A DNA stretch of 64,000 bases from Streptomyces atroolivaceus (GTDB taxonomy: Bacteria; Actinomycetota; Actinomycetes; Streptomycetales; Streptomycetaceae). The translations under genes were made by a program, and so were the position numbers. Below the pieces are notes generated by a model. That model was not told where the DNA came from. It searched no databases and saw only the letters and a list, made by a program, of their open reading frames with translations. Positions 7,756 to 15,768 of this stretch are shown here, piece by piece. Within the stretch, counting starts at the first letter, position 1. Each line of letters begins with the position of its first letter. The DNA lies in assembly GCF_000717025.1 (NCBI RefSeq), contig NZ_JNXG01000004.1:124001-188000 (forward strand), given 5' to 3'.

Positions 7756-8330
7756 TGGCCGTAGCCGGGGAGCACGCCCTTGAGGCCGGGGTGGACGACG
7801 GTCTGCGCCTCCAGGACCGTGCGCGGGTCCAGGAGGCGCGGTGCCTGCACCTCCGCGGCGAACCGCACCAGGTCGTCCACGGTCGAGACGCCGTCCTTCG
7901 CGGGGGAGCCCCCCAGGGCCGTCGACGTCATGCCGAGGGGTTCCAGGACCGCCTGCCGCACGTACTCGGGGAACGGGATCTCCGTGGCCTTCGCGATGTG
8001 GTCGCCGAGCACCTCGAAGCCCGCGTTGGAGTACAGCCTGCGGGTGCCTGCGGGCGCCGTGACCCGGTGCTCGTCGAAGGCGAGACCGCTGGTGTGCGCG
8101 AGGAGGTGGCGGACGGTCGAGCCCTCGGGGCCGGCCGGTTCGTCCAGCTCCACGGCACCCTCCTCGTAGGCCACCAGTGCCGCGTACGCCGCGAGCGGCT
8201 TGGTCACCGAAGCCAGCGGAAAGCGGTGCGCGGTGGGACCATGGGTACCCAGGAGCGTGCCGTCCGAGGTGACGACGGCGGCTGCCGCGGTGGGGACGGG
8301 CCAGTTCTCGATCATCGCCAGGCTCTGCAT
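7506..8330 (-). CDS. Serine hydrolase of the beta-lactamase/DD-peptidase fold
   Basis: About 274 residues with the class C/esterase motifs: SVTK (SxxK nucleophile) early, YSNAGFE (YxN) in the middle, and HFGQSGTF where the KTG-like motif normally lies. No signal peptide, so probably a cytoplasmic esterase or peptidase rather than a secreted beta-lactamase. The ATG at 8330 (MQSLAMIENW) is preferred over the frame's far upstream Met because the extra residues are basic low-complexity sequence. Convergent overlap of 250 bases with the ATP-binding gene; divergent from merR. Confidence 0.85.
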   Translation of the reverse strand: MQSLAMIENWPVPTAAAAVVTSDGTLLGTHGPTAHRFPLASVTKPLAAYAALVAYEEGAVELDEPAGPEGSTVRHLLAHTSGLAFDEHRVTAPAGTRRLYSNAGFEVLGDHIAKATEIPFPEYVRQAVLEPLGMTSTALGGSPAKDGVSTVDDLVRFAAEVQAPRLLDPRTVLEAQTVVHPGLKGVLPGYGHQNPNDWGLGFEIRDSKSPHWTGLSSSPATFGHFGQSGTFLWIDPTAGAACVALTDRAFGPWAAEVWTPFTDAVLAELGTSGR

Positions 8331-8379
8331 GCGTACGAGCCTAACGGGAGCCGGGATCCGGATCGCCACCCGTTTGCGC

Positions 8380-8416
8380 TTGCTTGGAGTGCACTCCAAG
8401 GTTCTAGCGTGGAGGC
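8380..8416 (+). promoter_or_regulatory. MerR-type promoter with 18-bp perfect palindrome
   Basis: CTTGGAGTGCACTCCAAG (8383-8400) is an exact 9-9 palindrome. It sits between a -35-like TTGCTT (8380-8385) and a -10-like TAGCGT (8405-8410) with a 19-base spacer, the over-long spacing typical of MerR-controlled promoters. The expected transcription start is at or beside the merR ATG (8417), suggesting a leaderless message. Control of merR and the reductase by MerR is inferred from family knowledge. Confidence 0.75.
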
Positions 8417-8872
8417 ATGACGGTGATGGAGAGCGTTTCCGCACGGACCGACACCTGCGCTTCTGCCCCGAAGGCGCATCCGCGTCCCGAGGGGCAGGAC
8501 CGCTACACCATCAGCGAGGTGGTCGCCTTCAGCGGACTCACCGCGCACACCCTGCGGTGGTACGAGCGGATCGGGCTGATGCCGCACGTGGACCGCTCCC
8601 ACACGGGTCAGCGGCGGTTCAGCAACCGTGACCTGGACTGGCTGGCCTTCGTCGGCAAGCTTCGGCTGACCGGCATGCCCGTCGCCGACATGGTCAGGTA
8701 CGCCGAACTGCTCCGCGAGGGCGACCACACCTTCGCGGAACGGCAGGAGCTGCTGGAGGCGACCCGACGCGATGTGAGGACGCGGATCGCAGAACTCCAG
8801 GGGACCCTGGCGGTGCTCGACCACAAGATCGAATTTTATGGCGGCGCCCGTGCGGCGCCGGAAAGGGCCTGA
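8417..8872 (+). CDS. MerR-family transcriptional regulator
   Basis: 151 residues. After a 30-residue polar leader the MerR winged helix is clear: YTISEVVAFSGLTAHTLRWY, ERIGLMPHVDR, then the wing with RRFSNRDLDWLAFVGKLRLT, and a long dimerisation helix (RQELLEATRRDVRTRIAELQ). No conserved metal-binding cysteines, so it probably senses an organic or redox signal. Translated with the aldo/keto reductase gene 4 bases downstream. The upstream palindrome with 19-base spacer is a fitting autoregulated operator. Confidence 0.94.
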   Translation: MTVMESVSARTDTCASAPKAHPRPEGQDRYTISEVVAFSGLTAHTLRWYERIGLMPHVDRSHTGQRRFSNRDLDWLAFVGKLRLTGMPVADMVRYAELLREGDHTFAERQELLEATRRDVRTRIAELQGTLAVLDHKIEFYGGARAAPERA

Positions 8873-8876
8873 CGCC

Positions 8877-9893
8877 ATGAGCGACACCGTGAAGATCGCT
8901 ACAGCGGAGCTCGGTACAGGTGGCCCGCAGGTCGGTGTCCAGGGGCTCGGCTGCATGGGGATCAGCGAGTTCTACGGAGAGACCGACGAGGCCGCCGCCC
9001 GGGACACCCTGGAGGCGGCGCTGGAGGTCGGCGTGACGCTCTTCGACACCGCCGACGTCTACGGACGTGGTGCGAACGAGACGTTCCTCGCGCCGTTCGT
9101 CGGGGCGCACCGGGACGAGATCACGCTGGCGACGAAATTCGGCATAGAGCGGACCGACGACCCGCGCTACCGAGGCGTGCGCAATGATCCCGCGTACATC
9201 CGTGAGGCCGTCGAGGCCAGCCTGCGCCGGCTGGGCACGGACGTCATCGACCTCTACTACATGCACCGCCGCGACCCGCTGGTCCCGTTCGCCGAATCGG
9301 TGGGTGCGATGGCCGAGCTGGTGCGGCAGGGCAAGGTCAGGCAGCTCGGGCTGAGCGAGGTGACCGGGGACGAGCTCCGTGAGGCACACGCGGTGCACCC
9401 GATCGCGGCTCTGCAGTCCGAGTGGTCGCTCTTCAGCCGGGACGCGGAGCTCAGCGCCGTGCCCGCCGCGGTCGAACTCGGAGTGACTCTCGTGCCGTAC
9501 TCCCCGCTGGGACGCGGGTTCCTGACCGGGGCGTTCGCGGACGCCGTCAAGGATCTGGGGCAGGACGACTTCCGTACGCACCAGCCGCGCTTCACCGGGG
9601 AGAACGCGAGGACCAACGCCGCCCTGCTGGAGCCCGTGCACAGGATCGCGGCGGCGCACGGCGCGACGGCCGCGCAGGTCGCCCTGGCCTGGGTGCAGCA
9701 GCGGGCCCAGGTGCACGGCCTGACCGTGGTGCCGATCCCCGGGACCCGTAAGCGCAGCCGCCTGCTGGAGAACGCGGAGGCGGCCCGGCTGACCCTGACC
9801 GAGCAGGAGCTGGGGCTGCTGGAGCCCATCGCGGGCCAGGTGGCGGGGGACCGTTACCCGGACATGAGCAGCACGGCGACCGCGCGCGAGTAG
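8877..9893 (+). CDS. Aldo/keto reductase
   Basis: 338 residues, NADPH-dependent carbonyl reductase of the AKR superfamily (TIM barrel). Visible marks: GLGCMGISEFYG near the N-terminus, the catalytic Asp/Tyr pair in LFDTADVYGRGANE, Lys in LATKFGIE, His in DLYYMHRRD, and the C-terminal NADPH loop VVPIPGTRKRSRLLENAEA. The ATG at 8877, four bases after the merR stop with AAAGGG upstream, is preferred over an upstream ATG at 8838 inside merR. The MerR-AKR pairing suggests a response to reactive aldehydes or quinones (inference). Confidence 0.95.
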   Translation: MSDTVKIATAELGTGGPQVGVQGLGCMGISEFYGETDEAAARDTLEAALEVGVTLFDTADVYGRGANETFLAPFVGAHRDEITLATKFGIERTDDPRYRGVRNDPAYIREAVEASLRRLGTDVIDLYYMHRRDPLVPFAESVGAMAELVRQGKVRQLGLSEVTGDELREAHAVHPIAALQSEWSLFSRDAELSAVPAAVELGVTLVPYSPLGRGFLTGAFADAVKDLGQDDFRTHQPRFTGENARTNAALLEPVHRIAAAHGATAAQVALAWVQQRAQVHGLTVVPIPGTRKRSRLLENAEAARLTLTEQELGLLEPIAGQVAGDRYPDMSSTATARE

Positions 9894-10019
9894 ACGGCCC
9901 GGCGGCCTCGGTCCGGCCGGAGCGCGAGTACCGCGCACTCCTCCGCGGTCGGACGCTTCCGGCCCGATGCCGGCGAGAGGCTGCTCCCGCCCCCCTTCGG
10001 GGCGCGCCGAGGCCCCGTG

Positions 10020-10895
10020 TCAGCGCTCGGCCGGATAGTCGTGGGCCCACCTCTGCTGAACCGGGTAACCGGAATTGCCGTGCGTCGAATCGACGGGGGA
10101 GGGGAGGAATACGCCGGTGCCCTGGCTGTAAGGCGCGTATTGCGCGGTTTCACCCTGTCCAGGGGAGTTGTCGGCCGGCGGTGGCCATGAATGGTTTTCG
10201 CTCGAGCTCGATTGCAGGGCCCGGTCGAAGTCATGGGCGGTCTCGACGGTCCGGGTGAATTCGTCCGTGAGGCGCCGGTGACGGCCCCGGTCGCGGCGTA
10301 CCTGCGCGAGGCGGCCTTCCGCGTACAGCAACTGGGCACGGGAGACCAGTTGGGTGAGCCCGACACCGAGTTGGGCGGCGAGGGCTGCGGCGTCCGTGCC
10401 CTTGTTCCATCCGTCCGCGAGCAGGGAGTCGTGTGCGTGGGACCACTCCTTCACTCCCACGGGCGCCGCGGGTGCCGCCTGCCGAGTCGGGAGCCGTTCC
10501 GCGCGGGGTGCCGGAATGGAGGGGTGCGTGGTCTCCAGATGTACTTTGACCGCGGGATTCCCGCCCCTGGGGGCCGGCTTGCCGGAAACCTCCTCCTTCG
10601 CCGCGTCGACGTCCCGAGCATCGGCCGACGGATGACTGAGCAGTGCCCCGGCGAGCGAACGGGCATCGCTCTTTCCGACGGTACGGCGGGCAAGTCGCAC
10701 CTCGCGCTCATTCAGTCCCAGCAGCTCGGCAACCGCGGCGTCGCTACCCACAGTGACGGCGAAAGCGGCAAGAGTTCTTGCACGCTCCGCCTGGGCCCCG
10801 TCGAACACCGACTGCGCCTCGCGCACGCGGTCGTCCGCACCGCAGAAGGCGTCGGCCAAAACGGCGTGCCGATTCCACATCTCCCTGGCTTCCAC
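10020..10895 (-). CDS. Hypothetical protein with two possible helix-turn-helix segments
   Basis: 291 residues, no family recognised. Residues 20-75 form a helical region (DDRVREAQSVFDGAQAERAR, then LGLNEREVRLARRTVG) that could hold an HTH. A Pro/Ala/Arg-rich linker follows at about 100-145. Residues 150-215 contain a second HTH-like stretch (WNKGTDAAALAAQLGVGLTQ, then LLYAEGRLAQVRRDRGRHRR). The C-terminal 60 residues are polar low complexity. Start GTG at 10895; ATG at 10880 is an alternative with AGGGAG directly before it. Two HTH-like regions suggest a DNA-associated role, inference only. Confidence 0.65.
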   Translation of the reverse strand: MEAREMWNRHAVLADAFCGADDRVREAQSVFDGAQAERARTLAAFAVTVGSDAAVAELLGLNEREVRLARRTVGKSDARSLAGALLSHPSADARDVDAAKEEVSGKPAPRGGNPAVKVHLETTHPSIPAPRAERLPTRQAAPAAPVGVKEWSHAHDSLLADGWNKGTDAAALAAQLGVGLTQLVSRAQLLYAEGRLAQVRRDRGRHRRLTDEFTRTVETAHDFDRALQSSSSENHSWPPPADNSPGQGETAQYAPYSQGTGVFLPSPVDSTHGNSGYPVQQRWAHDYPAER

Positions 10896-11599
10896 GGTCG
10901 GTCAACGCCGTTGCGGCTGAATAGGATTCAACGAGATCCCGAAATGACCCGATTGGGCCTGTGAGGTCATACCGGACGAAAATCGTGCCGCGTCATGTTC
11001 CCGGTCGTTCGTACTTTTTGTTCGTGAACCGGGATTGTCTCCGGTGGGCACATCATCCGATCGGCGTGCTTTTCTGCAGACGGAGTATCCGCAACGTCCG
11101 CTCCGTTTCCTCCTGGTGGTGCCGGTAGGAGGTCAGTCGGCGCCACTCCGCGTCCGGGACGCCGGGAAGTGCGTTACCGCGAGAAGCCCAGATCCTGAAC
11201 AATTCCCGGTACATCGGCGTTTCTGTTCTCTCCTGACGTGCTGCTGGGGCTGCCATGTGCGGTTGCAACTCGGATCGGTGCTCCGCGGCCCTCGGGCCGG
11301 GCACATTTCTCGCTCTTCTCGGCGCATGTTCAGGAACAAAGAATGCGTAGCCGGTGCCCGTCACCGTTGCCGCTGAAGCAATGGATGTACTCATGCCGTG
11401 AAAACGAACGCCCGCCCCACTTGTCACTACGCGTGCAGCTGTCCCGGGGTGGCATCGGCGGGTTCTTGAGCGGCGGTTCGGGCGAGTTCTCGCGTGCGGC
11501 CCGGAAGTGCCGCTGGGAACCCGTACGCCGTGCGGTCGAGGAGGTCCCGGCACCCCCGGGCGCTCCTCGACCGGCTCGCCACCGCCCGGAGGCCGCGGG
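10896..11599. other. Gene-poor stretch, about 700 bases
   Basis: Apart from one possible small ORF (11053-11214, minus) I see no convincing gene. Open frames on both strands are short, lack family motifs and have poor ribosome sites. Local AT content is higher than in the flanks around 10910-11040 and 11320-11410. The 5' part should carry the promoter of the 10895 gene. Confidence 0.5.
11053..11214 (-). CDS. Possible small basic protein
   Basis: 53 residues starting MYRELFRIWASRGNALPG and ending with a basic helix (HHQEETERTLRILRLQ). An AGGAGAG ribosome site lies 12 bases before the ATG at 11214, slightly far. No family recognised. The amphipathic, aromatic N-terminus and basic tail look more protein-like than the other frames here, but it could be chance. 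Confidence 0.3.
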   Translation of the reverse strand: MYRELFRIWASRGNALPGVPDAEWRRLTSYRHHQEETERTLRILRLQKSTPIG

Positions 11600-12622
11600 T
11601 CACAGGAGCCGCTTGCGGCCCCGGAGGATGACGAAGGCGGCGACGGCGGCGGCGACGGCGAGCATGATGCCGGCTCCGAGCCACTGCATCGTCTGCATCT
11701 GGGAGACGGGGAGATAGTCGATCGACCAGCCGATGACGTGCTTCGACTCCAGGCAGGCGGCGTGCGCCCGGTCGTTCTCCACCTGGTCGAGACAGGTCAT
11801 CCAGTCCAGGCGGTCCCCGGAGCTGGTGAGGAAGTAGGCGCCGTCTCCCGACTGCTCGGCCTGGGTGGGCAGCTCGGGCCGTACCGCGCCGGGTCCGACG
11901 CCCTTGTCGGTGCTGACCGACATGACGTTCCCCAGGCTCCGCCAGACCTCGTCCCAGACGAAGCCGATCGCCACGACGATGCCGAGCGTGACCACCATCG
12001 ATACCAGCGTGCGGCGCAGGAGCAGGCCGGCCGCCGCGCCCACGGTGAACGTGAGCAGGGCGTAGGCGACCGGTACGACCCCCGTGACACTGAAGAAGGA
12101 GGTCCAGATGAGTCCGTCGGAAAGCCCCTTGACCGGGCTCCACCACCAGGTGAAGACGGCGGTGAGCACGCCGGCCGACAGAGCGAGCATCGCGGCGGGA
12201 ACGGCGAGTTTCATGGTGAGCCACCGCAGCCGGCTGACGGACTGCGAGGTCACCAGCTTGGCGGTGCCGGTCTCCAGGTCGCCCGCGATGAGCGGGGCCC
12301 CGAGGAAGACACCGGCCAGGACGGGGAGGTAGCCGAGGTAGCTCCCGATGCTGAACAGACGGTCGACATGGGTCTCGAACTCGGGCGGCAAGCCGCCGGA
12401 CCTCCGCGAGGCCGGGGCCTGGGCGGCCAGGAAGTCCATCGTCTGCCCGCGCAGGTGGACCATGACGAGTACGCCGAGGAGGGTGACGGCGACGAGCGTC
12501 CAGAACGCGGCGCGGTGCTGGCGCCAGACCAGCCAGACCGGACCGCCGAGCCGGGGGATCCAGTTGTCTCGTATGGGTCCGGCGGGTGCCGTACGGGCGG
12601 GGTCGCGGGTGAGCGTGGTCAT
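11600..12622 (-). CDS. ABC transporter permease
   Basis: 340 residues with about six hydrophobic segments and a large extracytoplasmic loop between the fifth and sixth (about 225-305) that carries two cysteines (MTCLDQ, AACLES). The second and third segments (YLPVLAGVFLGAPLIAGDLE and the following TGTAKLVTSQSVSR) match ABC-2 type permeases of bacitracin or drug-export families in Streptomyces. It overlaps the ATPase gene start/stop by four bases, so both are one operon. Substrate not deducible; divergent two-component genes suggest envelope-stress or antibiotic sensing. Confidence 0.88.
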   Translation of the reverse strand: MTTLTRDPARTAPAGPIRDNWIPRLGGPVWLVWRQHRAAFWTLVAVTLLGVLVMVHLRGQTMDFLAAQAPASRRSGGLPPEFETHVDRLFSIGSYLGYLPVLAGVFLGAPLIAGDLETGTAKLVTSQSVSRLRWLTMKLAVPAAMLALSAGVLTAVFTWWWSPVKGLSDGLIWTSFFSVTGVVPVAYALLTFTVGAAAGLLLRRTLVSMVVTLGIVVAIGFVWDEVWRSLGNVMSVSTDKGVGPGAVRPELPTQAEQSGDGAYFLTSSGDRLDWMTCLDQVENDRAHAACLESKHVIGWSIDYLPVSQMQTMQWLGAGIMLAVAAAVAAFVILRGRKRLL

Positions 12623-13605
12623 GCCGTCACAGCCTTCGTACGGTCGCGGGTGATGATGTCGTGGATGTCGCCGACCTGGGCGCCGGGGGCGATCAGCGGG
12701 GGCGCGTCGGGTGACCGCAGGTAGGCGAGCAGCAGCTCCTCCAGGGTGGGAGGCTCGGCCTGCCCGCCGTATGCGACCGGTCCGCCGAGACGTGCCAGGA
12801 CGCCGGGCCGGCCCTCGTTGCGGGGCTCGATGACCCTGTGCGGCGCGAGTGCGGGGGACGAGCCGTCCCCGGAGACGGCGAACAGCGCGTGTGCGGCGCG
12901 CAGTTCGTCCACCTCGCCCGCGAGACGCAGACCGCCGTTCGCGATGACGAGGAGGTAGTCGCAGATGTGCTCCAGTTCGGCGAGCATGTGCGAGGAGACC
13001 AGCACCGTGGTGCCGTGTTCGGCGGCCTCCTCCGTCAGGGTGGCCATGAGCTCGCGGCGGACCAGCGGGTCCAGATCGGCCATCGGCTCGTCGAGGATGA
13101 GCAGGTCAGGCCGCTTCCCGAAGGCCAGGGCGAAGGCGACACGGGTGCGCTGCCCGCCGGACAGCGTTCCGACCCTCGCTTCCAGCGGCACCTGGCCCGC
13201 GCGGACGATGCCCTCGGCGACCCCCTGGTCCCAGCGAGGGTTGAACTCACGGCCCAGCCGCAGGGTCTCCGCCACGGTGAAGCGCCGGAACAGCGGCTTC
13301 TCCTGGGTCAGGAACGCGGTCCGCAGGACGGCCTCGGCCGACCCCGGTGCCGCGCCGAACACCCGCAGGGCGCCGGTCGTCGGCCGGATCATGTTCGTGG
13401 CCAGGCCCATCAGGGTGCTCTTCCCGGCGCCGTTGGGGCCGACGAGGCCGCACACGCGCCCGGCAGGCAGCCGGAAGGAGACGTCCCGCAGCGCCCAGCC
13501 GCGCCGGTACCTCTTCCCGAGTCCATGGGCCTCGATCGCCGCCGCGCCGACGGGCGGCCGCGCGAACCCCGTTCCGCTTCCGTGCTGCGACTTCGCGTGA
13601 TCCAT
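12619..13605 (-). CDS. ABC transporter ATP-binding protein
   Basis: 328 residues. Complete nucleotide-binding domain: Walker A GPNGAGKST near residue 55, Q loop in FLTQEKPLF, signature LSGGQRTRV, Walker B LLILDEPMADLDPL, and switch His in VSSHMLAELEHI. A C-terminal about 100-residue extension follows, usual for ABC-2 exporters of this type. Energises the permease coded directly downstream. ATG at 13605 is 274 bases from the histidine kinase start on the other strand, so the intergenic region is a shared control region; regulation by that two-component system is inferred from position. Confidence 0.95.
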   Translation of the reverse strand: MDHAKSQHGSGTGFARPPVGAAAIEAHGLGKRYRRGWALRDVSFRLPAGRVCGLVGPNGAGKSTLMGLATNMIRPTTGALRVFGAAPGSAEAVLRTAFLTQEKPLFRRFTVAETLRLGREFNPRWDQGVAEGIVRAGQVPLEARVGTLSGGQRTRVAFALAFGKRPDLLILDEPMADLDPLVRRELMATLTEEAAEHGTTVLVSSHMLAELEHICDYLLVIANGGLRLAGEVDELRAAHALFAVSGDGSSPALAPHRVIEPRNEGRPGVLARLGGPVAYGGQAEPPTLEELLLAYLRSPDAPPLIAPGAQVGDIHDIITRDRTKAVTA

Positions 13606-13879
13606 CCGTGGCTCCTGTGCGTGGGGGAGGGGCGGGCCCTGTACGGGGGGAGGGCCCGCTGTGTGCGGTCGACCGCTGGTGCGCGATATCGCCTGCGCGG
13701 GGTTCCGCTACGAGGCGAGGCCGGCCGCGACCGTGACATCCTCCTGGTGTGATGAACGGCGAACGCCGCCCGGTGGGGACAACTCTCGCCCGCCGCGCCT
13801 CGCGGCGGATCGGGCGAAAGACAGATCATGCGCGGCCGGCTCCGACTTTCGGCCGGTCGTCGGGAGGACGGTGAGAGAG
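13606..13879. promoter_or_regulatory. Divergent control region between ABC operon and histidine kinase
   Basis: Non-coding 274 bases. A GC-rich hairpin with 8-base perfect arms, CCGCCGCG / CGCGGCGG, lies at 13790-13808 with loop CCT. A small inverted repeat CGGCG-AA-CGCCG lies just before it. Either could be a response-regulator target. I see no gene. Confidence 0.45.
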
Positions 13880-15091
13880 ATGCTGGAGAGGCCGGCCGCA
13901 CCCCCAGCCACATGGGGAAAGGGCCATCCGCAGCTACTGCTCGCTGTCCGGCTGCTGCTGGTCGTGGGCCTCGTCGGCCTCGTCGTGATGGACCGGGTGG
14001 GCGGCGATTTCTACCGGGTCGGGGAGTCCGGCACGTCCGCGCTGGGCCCCGCCAAGCTGGGTGGCGCCCTGCTGGCCGTCGCTCTCGTCGTCGCTTCGTC
14101 CCGGCTCGGCAGCCGGGCGCTGCCGGCGGCCGCCTGCACACTGGCGGCCGTGTCGCTGTGTCTCTCGGCGTTGCTGCACATGGAGATGTCGATCGGCTCC
14201 CAGGCGCTGGGATTCGCCGAACCGGCGGCTCTGGTGTGGCTGCTCCTGGTCGTCGCCCGGCGGGGGAAGCCGTCGTGGGCGGCGGTGGCCGTTCCGCTGC
14301 TGTACCTGGCGATCGTGCTGCGACCGGTGTCGGTCTCCGTGAAGCAGTCCACGGTCATCTACGCGCTGATCTTCGCCCTGGTCGCCCTCATGGCGTTGGG
14401 CATCGGCCTGGGGACGCGTCTGCTCCTCGTGGACCGGCGGCGGCAGGCGGCGGCTCTCAGACTGGAGCAGCGGACGGAGTTCGCCAGGGACCTGCACGAC
14501 TTCGTCGCCCACCACGTGACCGGCATCGTCGTCCAGGCTCAGGGCGCCCATGCGATCGCCGGCCGGCGGCCCGAACTGGTGCCGCCCGCGCTGCAGCGGA
14601 TCGAACAGGCGGGATCGGAGGCGCTGGCCTCCATGCGGCACATGGTGGGGATGCTGCGCGACGCCGATGGGGAGGTTGCACTGACACCGTTGGCGGGCAT
14701 CGGCGAAGTGCGTTCGCTCGTCGAGGAGTTCTCGGCCGTCGGGGGTGCGCGGGCCCGGCTCGATCTGGAGGGGGCCTTCGACGACCTGCCGGTGGAGGTG
14801 ACCACCACCGCGCACCGCGTGGTGATGGAGGCCCTCACCAACGTGCGTAAACACGCCCACGGATGCACCGAGGTGCGGGTGCGCGTGGACCGCTCGGGAG
14901 ACCAGGTCACGGTGCGGGTCAGCGACGACGGACGGCCGCGCCACGTCTCCCGGAACGGCTTCGGGCTGAAGGGCCTGGCCGAGCGGGTGGGCCTGATCGG
15001 CGGAAGCGTCCAGGCGGGCCCGGTGACGGCAGGCGGCTGGGGCGTCGAAGCGACGCTCCCGGTGGCCACGGCGGGGGTGGCGGCGTCATGA
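13880..15091 (+). CDS. NarL/DesK-type sensor histidine kinase
   Basis: 403 residues. About six N-terminal membrane helices (residues 15-185) with short loops, so sensing is probably within the membrane. The HisKA_3 box is FARDLHDFVAHHVTGIVVQA with the phospho-acceptor His in DLHD; the ATPase domain has ALTNVRKHAHG (N box), VRVSDDGRPR (G1) and GFGLKGLAERV (G2). Autophosphorylates and passes phosphate to the response regulator coded next, overlapping by four bases (ATGA). The ATG at 13880 or GTG at 13871 are both possible; GGGAGG at 13862-13867 is near both. Confidence 0.93.
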   Translation: MLERPAAPPATWGKGHPQLLLAVRLLLVVGLVGLVVMDRVGGDFYRVGESGTSALGPAKLGGALLAVALVVASSRLGSRALPAAACTLAAVSLCLSALLHMEMSIGSQALGFAEPAALVWLLLVVARRGKPSWAAVAVPLLYLAIVLRPVSVSVKQSTVIYALIFALVALMALGIGLGTRLLLVDRRRQAAALRLEQRTEFARDLHDFVAHHVTGIVVQAQGAHAIAGRRPELVPPALQRIEQAGSEALASMRHMVGMLRDADGEVALTPLAGIGEVRSLVEEFSAVGGARARLDLEGAFDDLPVEVTTTAHRVVMEALTNVRKHAHGCTEVRVRVDRSGDQVTVRVSDDGRPRHVSRNGFGLKGLAERVGLIGGSVQAGPVTAGGWGVEATLPVATAGVAAS

Positions 15092-15744
15092 CGATCCGGG
15101 TACTGATCGCCGACGACCAGGCCATGGTCCGCGCGGGGTTCGCGATGATCCTCGCCGCGGAGGACGACATCGACGTCGTCGCGGAGGCCCCGGACGGGGT
15201 GTACGCCGTGGAACTCGCCGAGCGCCACCGGCCCGACGTGGTGCTGATGGACATCCGTATGCCCCGCATGGACGGGCTGGAGGCACTGCGCAGACTGACC
15301 CGCCCCGGCACCGTGAACCCGCCGAAGGTCGTCGTGGTCACGACGTTCGACGACGACGACTACGTCCAGCGCGCCCTGAGCGAAGGTGCGTCGGGCTTCC
15401 TGATCAAGGACTCCGGCCCCGCTCTGCTGGTCGAGGCCATCAGGGCGGCCGCCTCCGGAGAGGCGCTGGTGAGCCCGGCCATCACCGTCCGGCTGCTGCG
15501 GCGCCTCAACAGCGCCGCGCCCGCCCCTCGGAAGCCGCACACCGCGCTCTCCGCACGGGAGGAGGACCTGGTGCGTCTGGTGGCCAGAGGACGGACCAAC
15601 GCCGAGATCGCCGCCGAACTGACCATCTCCGTGGGCACGGTGAAGACGCACCTCGGCAACGTGCAGACCAAGCTGTCCGCCCGTAACCGCGTGGAGATCG
15701 CCGCCTGGGCCTGGGAGTCCGGCCTGGTCGAAGGGCGCCGGTAG
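15088..15744 (+). CDS. NarL/LuxR-type response regulator
   Basis: 218 residues. Receiver domain with acidic pocket in LIADDQAMVRAGF, phospho-acceptor Asp in VVLMDIRMPRMDG and Lys in FLIKDSGP. The C-terminal LuxR helix-turn-helix is LSAREEDLVRLVARGRTNAE followed by SVGTVKTHLGNVQTKL. Partner of the preceding kinase; the divergent ABC transporter is the most likely target. Ends 24 bases from the convergent acyltransferase gene. Confidence 0.95.
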   Translation: MTIRVLIADDQAMVRAGFAMILAAEDDIDVVAEAPDGVYAVELAERHRPDVVLMDIRMPRMDGLEALRRLTRPGTVNPPKVVVVTTFDDDDYVQRALSEGASGFLIKDSGPALLVEAIRAAASGEALVSPAITVRLLRRLNSAAPAPRKPHTALSAREEDLVRLVARGRTNAEIAAELTISVGTVKTHLGNVQTKLSARNRVEIAAWAWESGLVEGRR

Positions 15745-15768
15745 GCCGGTACACCCCTGCGGCGCGCC

